This document shows positions 26,165 to 36,913 of a stretch of 64,000 nucleotides of DNA, piece by piece. This DNA is from Malurus cyaneus samueli. Taxonomy: Eukaryota > Chordata > Aves > Passeriformes > Maluridae. Each line of letters begins with the position of its first letter. Position 1 is the stretch's first letter. A model generated the notes under the pieces. It saw only the letters and a program-made list of their open reading frames with translations, had not been told where the DNA came from and did no database searches. The position numbers and the translations under genes were made by a program. The stretch lies in contig CM019236.1 of NCBI GenBank assembly GCA_009741485.1, forward strand, positions 62,371,207-62,435,206. Reading direction: 5' to 3'.

Positions 26165-27685
26165 TAACAAATCCCTCTAAATTTATGGGGCCTGATGGGA
26201 TCAGTCTGGGGATTCTCAAAGAGCTGTCTGATGTCATCATGAGGCTCCTCTTGATTTTTGAATGGTCTTGAGAACCTGAAGAGTCTTAGTTGCCTGGAAG
26301 CTGGCATACAATGTCCCAGTTTTCAAGAAGTGCAAGGAGAAGGACCCTGGAAATTACAGGAATGTCCAGTCTCACTTCAGTGCCTGGTAAAATTATGGAG
26401 AAGATTATTCTGAGAGATAGGTGTTTTTCACTATCTTTCACCCCTGTGACCAGAGGACACTGCAGCCACTGGTCACAGCCAGCGTAGCTTTCTGGAGGGG
26501 AGGTCTTACTTGTCAAACATAACTCCTTGTGCAACAAGGTAACCCACTTACGGGATCAAGGGAAGCCAGTTGATGTAGTTTTCTGGATTTCAGTAAAGAT
26601 TTTGATCCTGTCTCTCACAGGATCCTCCTGGACAAAACGTCCAGCTCACAGCTGGATAAACACATCCTGAGATGGATGAGCAGCTGGATCATGGGCTGTG
26701 CACGAAGGGTTACAGTGACTAGGGTGACATCACACTGGTGACATGTCACTAGTGGGGTTCCAAAGGCCTCCATTCTTGGCCCTGTGCTCTGGATGGGGTA
26801 CTAGAAAGGACCTTGAATAAGTCTGCAGATCATATAAAACTGGGAGCAGCTGATGACTCCCTCAAAAGCAGGGAGGCCCTGCAGAGAGACCTCAATGACA
26901 TAGAGAACTGGGCAATCACCAACCACACGGAGTTCAACAAAGAAAAGTGCCACTCTGCACCTGGCAGATGCCACCACGGGTGTACGGACAGTCTGGAGAA
27001 TGAGATGCTGGGGAGCAGTGCTGTGGAAATGGATCTAGGGGTCCTGGTCAGTGGCAAGTTGAACATGAGTGCCCTGGCAGCCAGGATGGACAGATATCCC
27101 TGTCCTGGGGGGCACCAGGCCCAGCATCACCAGCCGGACAAGGGAGGGGATTGTCCTGCTCTGCTCTGACCTAGGGCAGCCTCACCTTGAGTGCTCGGGC
27201 AGTATGGGGTACCACCATTTTAAAAGGACAGTCAACTGTTAGACAGAGTCCAAAGGAGGCCATGAGGATGGTGAAGGGCCTCTAGAGTCAACCATGTGAG
27301 GAGTGGCTGAGGGCACTGGGTCTGTTCAGCCTGGAGGAGACTGAGGGGAGACCTCATTGGGGTCTGCAGCCTCCTCCTGAGGAGGGGCAGGTACTTCTCT
27401 CTTCTGTGGTGACAGTGACAGGACACAGGGGAATGGCCTGAAGTTGTGTCAGGGGAGGTTTAGGTTGGATATCACGAAAAGCTTTTTTACCCAGACGGTG
27501 TGTCGGCACTGGAACAAGCTCCCCAGGGCAATGGTCACAGCACCAGCCTGACATAACTCAGGAAGTGTTTGGACAATGCTCTCGGGCCCATGGTGGGATT
27601 CTTGAGACTGTCCTTTATAGGGCCAGTAGTTGGATATGATGATCCTTGTGGGTGACTTCAAACTCTGTATGTTCTATGATTCTGT
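26165..27685 (+). repeat. CR1 LINE, long 3' portion: reverse transcriptase to tail
   Basis: About 1.5 kb of CR1 ORF2 and 3' UTR on the plus strand, starting at 'ggcctgatgggat' and ending in the TGTTCTATGATTCTGT tail at 27685. Recognisable stages are the 'cacaggatcctcctggacaaa' block (26618), 'gtcactagtggggttcc' (26746), the FADD-like 'tctgcagatcatataaaactggg' with the catalytic aspartates altered (26821), 'ggcaatcaccaacc' (26910), and 'ggcctgaagttgtgtcagg' (27438). The frame is broken many times; the longest surviving frame is 118 codons (26813-27169). The element is inactive. Its 3' UTR wording ('gatgatccttgtggg') differs from that of the next CR1, so the two are different subfamilies. Confidence 0.92.
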
Positions 27686-27759
27686 AAATGAAATAAACTT
27701 TTCACCAGTCTGCAAGTCAAAGGAGATATAAACACCGATAAAAACTGGTATCAACAGAT

Positions 27760-29437
27760 GAGAAAAAGACTGAGAAGGGTTATTTTTTTTGCCTCAGTCT
27801 TCACTGGGCAACCTCTGTTGTCATGTCTCTTGAGTGGGATGGGGAATGGGGACCAAAGTGCTTCCCAGTGTAACAGAAACAGGATCTCATGTTCAGGGTC
27901 ACCTGAGGAACCTAAATGTAGATAAGTCAAGGGGACCTGATGAGATTCATCCAGAGTCCCAGGGGAATTGGCTGATGTGTTGCCAAGTCGTTCTCCACGA
28001 TATTTGAGAAGTTCTGGCAGTCAGGTGAAATCTCCAGGTGGCCGGAAAAGGGAAACATTGTACTCTTCTTTAAGAAGGGTAGGAAGGAGGATCCAGGAGC
28101 ACTAACCTGTCAGCCTCACCCCTGTAACCGGGCAAGGGCATGGAACAAATCCTCCTAGAAGCCTCTGCTGAGGCTTGTGGAGGAGCAGGGAAGTGATTCC
28201 AGACACCCAGCCCGGGTGCACCTGTCTGTCGTCCTGCCTGACCAGCACAGTGACCTTCTCTAAAGCAGTGACTCCAGCAGTGGAACAGGGAAGGGCTGCA
28301 GATGTTATTTATCTGAACTTACGTAAAGCTTTGCCACAGTTCCCCACAACATTCCTCTCTCTGAACTTGAAAAACATGGACCGGATGGATGGAGTGTCCA
28401 ATGGATGAGGAATTAGATGGATCAGAGTGTTATGGTCAACACATCAGAGTGTTATGGTCAACAGCTCAGAGTGATGGACATCAGTGACAAGTGGTGTCCC
28501 TCAGGGCTCTGTACTGGGACCAGTTCTATTTAATATCTTCATCAATTACACAGATTGAGGGGTCAACTGTACTCTTAGCAAATTCTCAGATGACACCAAG
28601 CTGAGGGTGCAGTTGACGCTCCTGAAGGACAGGATGCCATCCAGAGGGCTCTGGACAAGCTCAAAAGTGACCCCTGGGAATCTCAGGAGGTTTAACAAAG
28701 CCAAGTGCTGGTGCTGCTCCTGGGTCAGGGCAATCCCCGGTGCCAGCCCAGGGCATGGATAGATGGAGAGCAGCCCTGCCCAGAAGAGCTTGGGGTGCTC
28801 TGGGTGAGAGCTGGACATGAGCCAGCCACGGCACTGCCAGCGAAAGCCAAGTGTGTCCTGGGCTGCACCCACAGCCCCAGGGACAGCAGGGGAGGGAGGG
28901 GATTCTGCCTGCCTGGTGAACCCAGCGCAGAGCTGCCTCAGCTCTGGGGTCCCAGCACAGGGAGGAAGACTCTCTCCAGTTTGAGAAGTCTGGAGGATGG
29001 AGACCAAGGTCATCAGAGGGATGGAGCACCTCTGCTGTGGGAAAGGCTGAAAGAATTGGAATCGGTCCAGCTGGAAAAGAGGAGCTTTGGGATGGCGTAA
29101 TTATGGCTTCCAGCGCCTGAAGGGAGCTCCAAGAAAGATGAAGATGGACTTTTACAAGAGCATGGAGTGACAGGGGAGGAAATGGCTTCACACTGGAACA
29201 GAAGGAGGTTTAGGTTGAATATTAGGAAGAAATTATTTTCTGTGAAGGGGTAAGGCCCTGGTACAGGTTGCCCACAGCAGTTGTGGATGCCCCATCCCTG
29301 GAAATGTTCAAGGCCAGGTAGGAGGGGGCTCTGAGCAACCTGGTCTAGTGAAATATGTCATGTCATTCCATGGCAGGGAACTGAAATCAGATGATCTTTA
29401 AGGTCCCTTCCAACCCAGACCATTCTGTGATTCTATT
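27760..29437 (+). repeat. CR1 LINE, second subfamily, long 3' portion with tail
   Basis: Starts with the CR1 ORF2 block 'gcctcagtcttcactgggc' (27793) and runs through 'ttctttaagaagggtaggaa' (28067). It continues through 'gtggtgtccctcagggctc' (28491), the degraded FADDTKL box 'ttctcagatgacaccaagctg' (28582) and 'cctgggctgcacccacagc' (28857), to a CR1 3' UTR and ATTCTGTGATTCTATT tail at 29437. It lies head-to-tail behind the preceding CR1, separated by about 75 bases. Stops and indels are frequent, so it is inactive. The longest frames (131-176 codons) are by-products of GC-rich repeat sequence. Confidence 0.92.
28418..28462 (+). repeat. Short tandem duplication inside the CR1
   Basis: The segment 'atcagagtgttatggtcaac' occurs twice in direct succession, followed by a third partial 'ctcagagtg'. 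It is absent from other CR1 copies in the window and is therefore a local duplication after insertion. Confidence 0.7.
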
Positions 29438-30514
29438 AGATCAGATAACCATCCTCGTGAATAACTAGAAAATGAGAACATCATTATAACTGAGATTCTT
29501 CACTGCAATGTTCAGTCCTCTTACTATCTAACCATTAATTAATCAGTTCTTAAATAAGTATAAAATATTTTCCTTGAAATGCATGTTTTAAATCAAATAG
29601 TTACTACAGTGCTCTGGCCTTCTTTCTCAATCAAAATTTCGCATTTTTGCTCAATAGTCTGCTGTAATGGAGCTCCCTGCTTTCAGATGGAAATAGCAAC
29701 AAAACCATGTAATTTCATTTTAATCCTAATAATGAGGAGAGAAGAGAAATAAAAATAGGGAAGTTTAATTGATCACCTAGGGAGAAGGAGACTTTAATTC
29801 ATTTCCTTTTTCCTAATTAAATAATATAATAATGAATGAGCTAAACATGTACACAGTGGAGATGGCTCTATCATCAGTGCAGTGTCAGTACAAAATAACT
29901 GTTTTCCTTCAGTTTTAATTACAAAATTGTAATGAGCACAGGAAGCATTTATTAAAAAACATACTAAATTGATCAGATTTGAATTAGTATGTTCTTACGG
30001 AGTCTTTCATTCTGCATTTAGATTTTGCTTTTGAAGGTGAAAACATGGCTATTATGAAAAAGGCGTCATTTAAACAATTCTTCACATGAAAGGTATAAAA
30101 TACGCAAAATATTATTCTGTGAATGCCACAGTGATTAGATGCATGGATATTCCATTCTATTAATACTATTTTGGAAGGAGAAATGGGAAGAAAAAACCGG
30201 TCAGAAATATCACTGCATTGCCATAAACCACCTACTTTTGTCACTGTTGGCTATATCAGAAACAGGGTCTCTGCTGCTGAGTAACATACATTTAACACCG
30301 GCTCCTACACTAATTAGACCATCATAAACTGATTTAATTCACTGACTTGTCAGAAGCTACCATAACAAAAGGAGGGTGGTTGGTTGTTTCGTTTCTTGGT
30401 GTTGCTGCTTTGCATCGCTATGAAGGGTCTGCACAGATAGAAGGGCGTGGCTGTGACCATTGGGCAGGTGGGCAGAAAAGGAGGTGGGTGCCAGAGGAAA
30501 TTTCACCTGCAGGT
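29438..30514. other. Unannotated non-coding stretch
   Basis: AT-rich DNA without a recognised element. From about 30347 it becomes G-rich ('aaaggagggtggttggttg') up to the start of the repeat unit at 30515. I could not assign that part to a family. Confidence 0.4.
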
Positions 30515-30539
30515 GGCATCAGAACTTCTGTAAGATGAA

Positions 30540-30690
30540 CAAACAGACCAACAGAAAAGAAAAACAACCAAAAAACCCCAAACCAACCAACCGAATGAAA
30601 AAATAAAACCAAATGAAAAAATAAAATAAAATAAATAAAATTATAAATAAAATTAAAATAAAATAAAAAAAATAAAATAAGATACATTCC
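30540..30690 (+). repeat. A-rich simple repeat (AAAAT/AAAC type)
   Basis: Stretch of ACCAAAA, AACCAACC and AATAAAATAAA motifs. Its inverted partner at 51015-51140 shows the same pattern as TTTTA/TTGGTT with different repeat numbers. Frames here encode only low-complexity peptides. Confidence 0.85.
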
Positions 30691-30984
30691 TCCAGAAAAC
30701 TTGCAGAGAGCATTTTGATCCCCTTGTGCTCTGGAGGGTCACAAAGCAGATCTCCTCCTTTCTGCACAGCTCCTTTAGCAATTAGTCTGTTACACGAAAG
30801 GTGACTTTTCCTGCCTTCTCCTCGACTCTGCACACAGATGGTGCTGTGATTGGGCATGCCAATGCAGCTACGCCCTGCAGGGGACCTGGCTGTGGTGATA
30901 CTGACCCACAGGGTGAAACCCGGTCCACTTAGGGAACAGGTGTCCTCATCAATAGGTGAGGTAGAGTTACTCAGGCAGAGCTCT

Positions 30985-31010
30985 ATCTGAAAATTTTATA
31001 ATTTTCAGAT
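30985..31010. repeat. 26-bp hairpin-forming inverted repeat
   Basis: Arms of 11 bases (ATCTGAAAATT / AATTTTCAGAT) with a 4-base loop. It is preserved, with the loop region altered, in the second copy at 50705-50730. No run of T follows that would suggest a terminator, and it is in eukaryotic DNA, so no function is assigned. Confidence 0.7.
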
Positions 31011-32267
31011 AATTTAGCCTATATTCAGCCTATATTATGCATATAGGGCTCGGAGTATTATTTATTTTTTTTTGGCTAAGAAAAATAACAGAGATGATAC
31101 TGAAGACCCTGAGCCATCTCCCAGTGCTTGCAATAGCATTATGAATGGCATCTTATCAAACGGAGCATTATGCATGCAACCAGAAGATTATTAAGCAGTA
31201 CTGTTTTAATCATAACTAAATTCTGAAGCTGAAATTGTGCTTTTCAGCTCATTTCCCATCTCAGCAATTCCTGCAACCAACCAAATGTAGAGCACTGAGC
31301 ACTGTAATATTTATGAATTTTTGTGTTTTATATATTGTATTTAGTTGTGTAGGAAAAAGAATAGTAAAAGAATGTATGCTGTATGCTAAATCAACAACTA
31401 CGTTTAGATAGAATTAGGGAACGTTCAACACTTTGAAATTCCTGTTGCTATTGTCTTTATTGTCAGTAAGTGGAATGACAAAATATTCCAGGGTGGCCAG
31501 CACCATGATCTTAAAGTAGGTAACTTCATCTCCAGCAAGTATTAGGAAATTTAAAAATAGATTAAGCAGGTGCTTGTGTTACACATCCATGTAGGTTGCA
31601 CCAGTGGAAATGGACAAGAAATATTTGTAATGGTTCTCTTCGTTGACTCTGTCTCTCTCCACATCTTTTCCATTGGGTACAGAAGGCAATTTCATATTAT
31701 AAATCCTGTATATTTGCAAGCATTTTTGTTCACCTTTAATCTTCACCTATTTTCTGATCGGATCTTCAGTTCTCCCGATCTCCAATGAGCTGGATAATGC
31801 ACAGACACAGACACAAACAAACTCTTTGCAGTTTTCCAAACTATTTTTACCATCTGCAGAACTTTCAGTTTCCAGTTGCCACAGAAGCTGCAGTAGGAGC
31901 TATCTTTAACTGGCAATAATGATGCATTTCTTCTTTCTGCAGCTGATCCAAGGGCATAGGCCTTTCACCCTCTTTTTAGGTAACAGTGGTGATGTATTAA
32001 TGTAGAAAGAATTGAAAAATACGTGGCAAACTGCTTCAGTTCAGAAGCTCAGTACACCTGAAAACCTCATCTAAGACACCACATGGAGGTATCTCAACCT
32101 GCTTTGTTATGCCCACCCAGCCTTTGTCTCCCAAGGCTGATTAAAGCTGTGGGCAGAGCTGGGTGCAAGGATGATTAACACAGGTGCAGCTGCCTCTGAT
32201 GAGGACCTGCACCCCATTCCTTTGTGAAGAGGGCTGTATCCACATACCCTCAATCTCCCCAAATGCC

Positions 32268-32292
32268 NNNNNNNNNNNNNNNNNNNNNNNNN
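32268..32292. other. Assembly gap, 25 Ns
   Basis: Exactly 25 N bases. A small fixed size usually stands for an unresolved join rather than a measured distance. From general knowledge of gap-filling tools, 25 is a placeholder left by PBJelly-type filling when only one side of a gap is joined. That attribution is inference. Confidence 0.97.
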
Positions 32293-35200
32293 GATGGTGC
32301 GCGAGGGATGATACAATAGAACTTTATTGCTTTTCTCTTTCACCCCATGGGGTGCACGTAAGAACATAGCTGGACTATGTCTTTCATATTACCAAGCTGG
32401 ATTTAATGCAAGTACAGGGTGTTGGGAGGTGGAGTCACTTACTATTTGGCAGACTATTGTTTTTCTGTATGCCACCCAGGCAATGAATTTCTTCGAGTTG
32501 CTTTGAATTCTTTATAGCGAACTTTATCAGTAAATGGTACCTTCACTATGTGAGATAGTTTGCGTTGTGCAAAATTGTCACAAGGTCATTTTTTGAAGCT
32601 TTGATTATGTCGAGTCATTAGGGCGCTCAAAATCTGCTGAAACCACAGAATCTTAGAATCACTTGGATTGACAAGGCGTAAACGATGAGTCAGCCATTAA
32701 CCAGCACGACAAATGCCACAACTTGTCTTTTAAGCGTTGCAATCGTTTTAAGATTTATTGCAAGACTCATCCCTTCCTGGTAGCCTGCTCCATTGTTGGC
32801 ACATTTCTTTGATAATTTTTCCTTTCGAACTCCTATTCCTGAGGCACTTCACTTCGTCTTGTGACAGAGGACCAACCTCAATCTACATCTTTTTGGATGT
32901 CGTGAAATTTTCTTTCGAACTTTGAGCACGAGTTCCAATCTTTTAGCGATTTTTTAAAATTTTTTGGTAGAGAGTGTATTACATGGACCTGTATAAAGTA
33001 ATCCTGCCCTTGTTATAACAGAAGGTGAGGAGAGGCGTGTCAGTATGAAGGACTCAACCTCAGAGAAGCGGGAAGTGATAATGTATCAAAACTGTTGAAG
33101 AATCATTCAATTTGGCACCTTCATGCATTTCCTCTATATGTGCACGAGAAACGTCTCACCATAGATGAAAACACAGATTCTGAAAAGTTATCTCAGTTCA
33201 GGGTGATGAAGCTGAACATATGAAAACAACCAGCAAGCCATAAACCCTTTTTGGTACCTGGGCAAGTAAATGGGGCTTACAGGCCCCTCAAGAAAGAAAA
33301 GCCTTAAAGACGAGCTAACCTGACTTCAGTTAGGGTTTAGAAGCAGTTAGCCCAGGAGGGCGGTTCCTTTGTCCATGGTCCCTGTTTGCTCACTGTTAGG
33401 ATCTCTGCTCTGTTTGTGGTTGGGAAGTGTGCATGATGGACCTGGCCCACAGTCGCAGCCGTTTGTGAAGTAAGCATCATGATTTATGTGGAGCATCGCT
33501 GTCAGCTGACAGAGTAGCTGAAGACAACGGGTCTTGCATCCACTTTCTGCGGCTGAGTTTCACTATTTTATGGAGAAATGAGGCAGATCTTTGCAGCAGC
33601 AAGAAGAGGCAGGTGCCCAAGGCACTTTCTTCTCTGTTGTGACACTAAACTTGGATAGCAGTGCAAATGTTAATGTGAGATGACCTGCCTTTTTTATCTG
33701 TGCATCAATAGTGTCTATTCATTGTAATTAAACCGTGAGCTGTCCGATTTTTCTCTGATTTTAGATTCTGCAATTATTAAGATGCTATGGTTGTGCCACT
33801 GAAAGATGGGAGAAGAGGAAAACTGGCTGCGGTAATGTTTCCAATCCATGTGTGGCATTGCACATTAGCACTCTGCAGAGATTCTTGGATGTGACTTGTA
33901 AGGACTGAAGAAAGAACAGTCAGCCGTTAATCAACATGTCCAGGGCAAATTAATCTTGTTCGTAATCCACGCCATGCTCTGGGCTCATCACAGGGCTTCC
34001 TTCCCTGGCAGGATACAGGACAGACGGCATAGGGTTTCTACACTTTCCCTCCTACACGAGGCGTCTACCTAGATTGGCAAGCAAGCATGAGCCATAAATT
34101 TCATGCGCAGTTCGCAGGATTCCTGACCTCGTTTCGTAGTTAAGGAACTTATGTGCCCTGAATGTGATGTTATTGTAAGTGATCCTTAAATTAGTGATAC
34201 TGATACGCTCCAAGGGGCACCTACAACTTGGTAGCCGGAGTTTTGGGTAAGTGGGCGTTTTTCTCCTGGTGCTGGTGAAAAAAGGATTGCACATACTTGA
34301 GTGAAATATATATAAATGACCAGGAAAGTTCATTAATGATAAATAAAGAGTGGGGAGGAGAAATAACAGATGTCTGTGGAATACAGGAATGCAAGAAAGT
34401 ATTGTATGTCGTTGATTTTCTTATACTCATGCTCGTGAGCAGAAGAAGTAGCTTCAACCAAGCCAGCGGAGACATTGATGCTCAGGTTTACTGTCAACAG
34501 CATTATTCAATCTAGAACAGAAATACTATAATTAAAATACATGTGTTTCATAATTTGAAAACAGAATAGAATTAATGGTCCTATTACGTACACTAAGGAC
34601 AGTTGAATGTATCTGTTTCTTCTTCACATTCCTTTCTTTTCTCTTTTCGACTCAGCCGATACAAATGCACACACCCAATTAGTTCAAGAGAATGTATGCA
34701 GAGGCCAGATAGTCTATTCAGACGAATTTTGTGCTGGCCTTGTACGTCTTTAGAACGTAATAGTATCCTGGGAATCTGGGGGGACACATCCTCGTTCCCT
34801 TTTCCAAGACTTGTTCCATTCAGCTTGCAAGGAAACATGCAAACGGGATTATGTAACTCTTACAGTTGCCTGTAAAAATGAGTTATTAATACGTTACATG
34901 AAATTACAGCCTTGCGCTGAATAGTGAATCACAGGACCAATTCAAAGTATTAAAAGTCTAATCACTAAAACCTGTTGTTATCCAGACTGGATAAAATAAT
35001 ATCTTCAGGACGCAACAGGACAGGCGCAAATTAAGAAACACCATTTTGAAGGGGATTGTGACATGAGAAGTAGTTGTCAGTTTTAGTTTATTCGAGTGGT
35101 CTGACCATCCTGAGTGAAAGACAGATTGTAGAGGCTGAGAGAAAGGTGAAGTTTTACGTTTGGTGATATAACACCCTTGGGCTCAGGGAAATCAAATAGA

Positions 35201-36913
35201 CAGGATAAGTAAGCAACGTCACTAGGAGCAGAATTCTCTTTGATTTTTCAAGGTTTAATTCCGTTGTACTAATATTGAAGTACTTCAAATCTGGGTAGGA
35301 GCAATTGCAGTGCCTCTGTTTCTTATGTAGCTGCTTCATGTAGTATGATACCCTTGAAAAATCGCTTTAATTTATTTTAGACCTACTTAACATGCAATTT
35401 GTTACTGAGCACATCAGCAGAAATATGCAAATCATTTAGGTGTTTTTTGCCTGTTCTGTTGATGAAGCTACAGACTCATTATGCTATTTTTTAAAATGCT
35501 GATCATATGAAGTGAATTTCATTTGAACTTTTGCCTTACTTCAGCTTAGGACCTTAGAACTTTTGAACATTATTGTGAAAAAGCAAAGATAAAATTCACG
35601 CGTCGTTAGCACCGGTCTTTGTGTGCCCTTTTATACCCCTTCCTTCATTAGCTTCAATGGGCATTAGGAGTTATATTGGATCACCTATTTACTTCTAATG
35701 TTATACTCAGTAGTAGGTTATGACATGTTTTCATTATCTGCGTTTAGAGGATTTGAACCGACAGGAAACACTGAAAGTGTCAGTAAGAAAAAAGCCATTT
35801 ATTTGGCTATTAAAGCACCTACAGAGAATCCCGACCTGTTCTTTTTTCTTTCCTAAACTAAGTTAAAATATTATTTTTTATCTATACAAGTAGATGTAAG
35901 TGCAAACATAGATTAGCTACCTGATTAGGTTGGCTTAGGAATTGACAACTTTATTCCACCTCGATGAGGAATTTTTGATTACGATTTGAGAAAGAAGAAA
36001 TGAAACGCTATTATAGTCAGATTAAGTTGAGCAGGTGTTGGTGATGTTGTTTATGGTTTTCATTAAGTACAGTTGGATCTACCAAACAGTCCAAAAGCTG
36101 ATGGAGTAGCACGGCTTCGTGCTCTTTATGTGATCGTAAAATAAATCCTGAGATCCCGCTGGTCCTCGCTACGTCTTGCTGTTTACAGATCCGGCGTGTC
36201 GGCACAACCACAGTGCAGGCCAGCTCAGCTGCCACAACATCTGTGCAGATGGACGTTGTTCCTGGCGGCTAAAAAGTAGAGTATATTCTTGCTGAGATCT
36301 GAGTTAGCTGATGCAGGGAGGTGCTCTAATCTGTGGTATTTTGAGATCAGTTTTTTACTATGTCGAGTAGCTGTGTTTTTTCCTTCTCCTTTTCTGCCCT
36401 TCCGGCTCAACTCTTTTTGTTCAGACTTTCTCTTGCTATGAGAGTCTCCTGCTCTACCTGCTCCTTGTCTTTCAAGTGTCTCTCTTCTCTGTTTCAGATC
36501 CCCTCTTCGGGAAGGATATAACTAGGATCAAGCAGTTGAACATGAAATCTCTGATTAATTGTCGGGGGAAAGGAAGCCGAGCAGCTGCACATGTAGCCCA
36601 GAGGGCGTTCGGGTGCCTTCTGCAGCTCAAGTGAAGGGAGGCCAAGGTTTGCTCCCTCAGCTCAATAGGATTCAGAAATATTCAACCTATTGCATTTTTT
36701 TTTATCTCATGTCAGTAATAGGACTTCAGGCGGGAATTCCAGAAATTTATAAGCCTTTCTTCTTCAGAGGAGTATATTTGCCTCTTCTGATGGGGTTCTT
36801 TAATAGTATCCGACAGCACAAAATAATTGTACTCATGACACATTGCGAGGTGGAGGTTGAACCCCTGCTTGTCATATCAGGGCTCAGTCTGAGCTTCTTT
36901 GTCATGGGTCTTG
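32293..36913. other. Outer continuation of the left inverted arm (partner beyond the window)
   Basis: By extrapolation this should mirror sequence just past 64000, so its partner is not visible here. It has the same texture as 36914-49145. By eye I count about 20 CpGs in 32293-32955, whereas ordinary flanking DNA such as 2341-3000 has essentially none. The one identifiable repeat in it, a CR1 3' end, is eroded by scattered small deletions. I see no gene. This looks like error-rich long-read sequence. Confidence 0.6.
32642..32900 (-). repeat. Strongly corrupted CR1 3' end, minus strand
   Basis: 'acagaatcttagaatcactt' followed by recognisable but broken pieces of the inverted CR1 3' UTR ('ccattaaccagcac', 'gtagcctgctcc', 'aatttttcct', 'cttgtgacag'). 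The order is right, but spacing is off by many one- to several-base losses, and CpGs appear where the family has none. Compare the much cleaner minus-strand CR1 at 19965-20181. Confidence 0.65.

Larger units (their letters stand above)
30515..32267 (+). repeat. Unit A of the large inverted structure (direct copy, left of the gap)
   Basis: 1,753 bases that recur in reverse complement at 49467-51182. Anchors are 'attagtctgttacacgaaag' (30781) against 50902-50921; the hairpin at 30985-31010 against 50705-50730; 'gatcttaaagtaggtaac' (31508) against about 50175-50192; and 'ggtgcagctgcctctgatga' (32182) against about 49533-49552. Differences are mostly one- to three-base indels, with a more divergent patch near 31330-31480. 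The unit ends exactly at the N run. No gene is visible in it. Confidence 0.93.

Noticed and set aside
28546..29191. Minus-strand frames of 155-176 codons
   Set aside because: Antisense to a CR1 LINE. They reflect the base composition of the repeat and encode no recognisable protein.
30519..30857. 112-codon frame rich in F, Y, I and L that could look like a membrane protein
   Set aside because: It translates an A-rich simple repeat in antisense. The hydrophobicity is an artefact of TTT/TAT codons.
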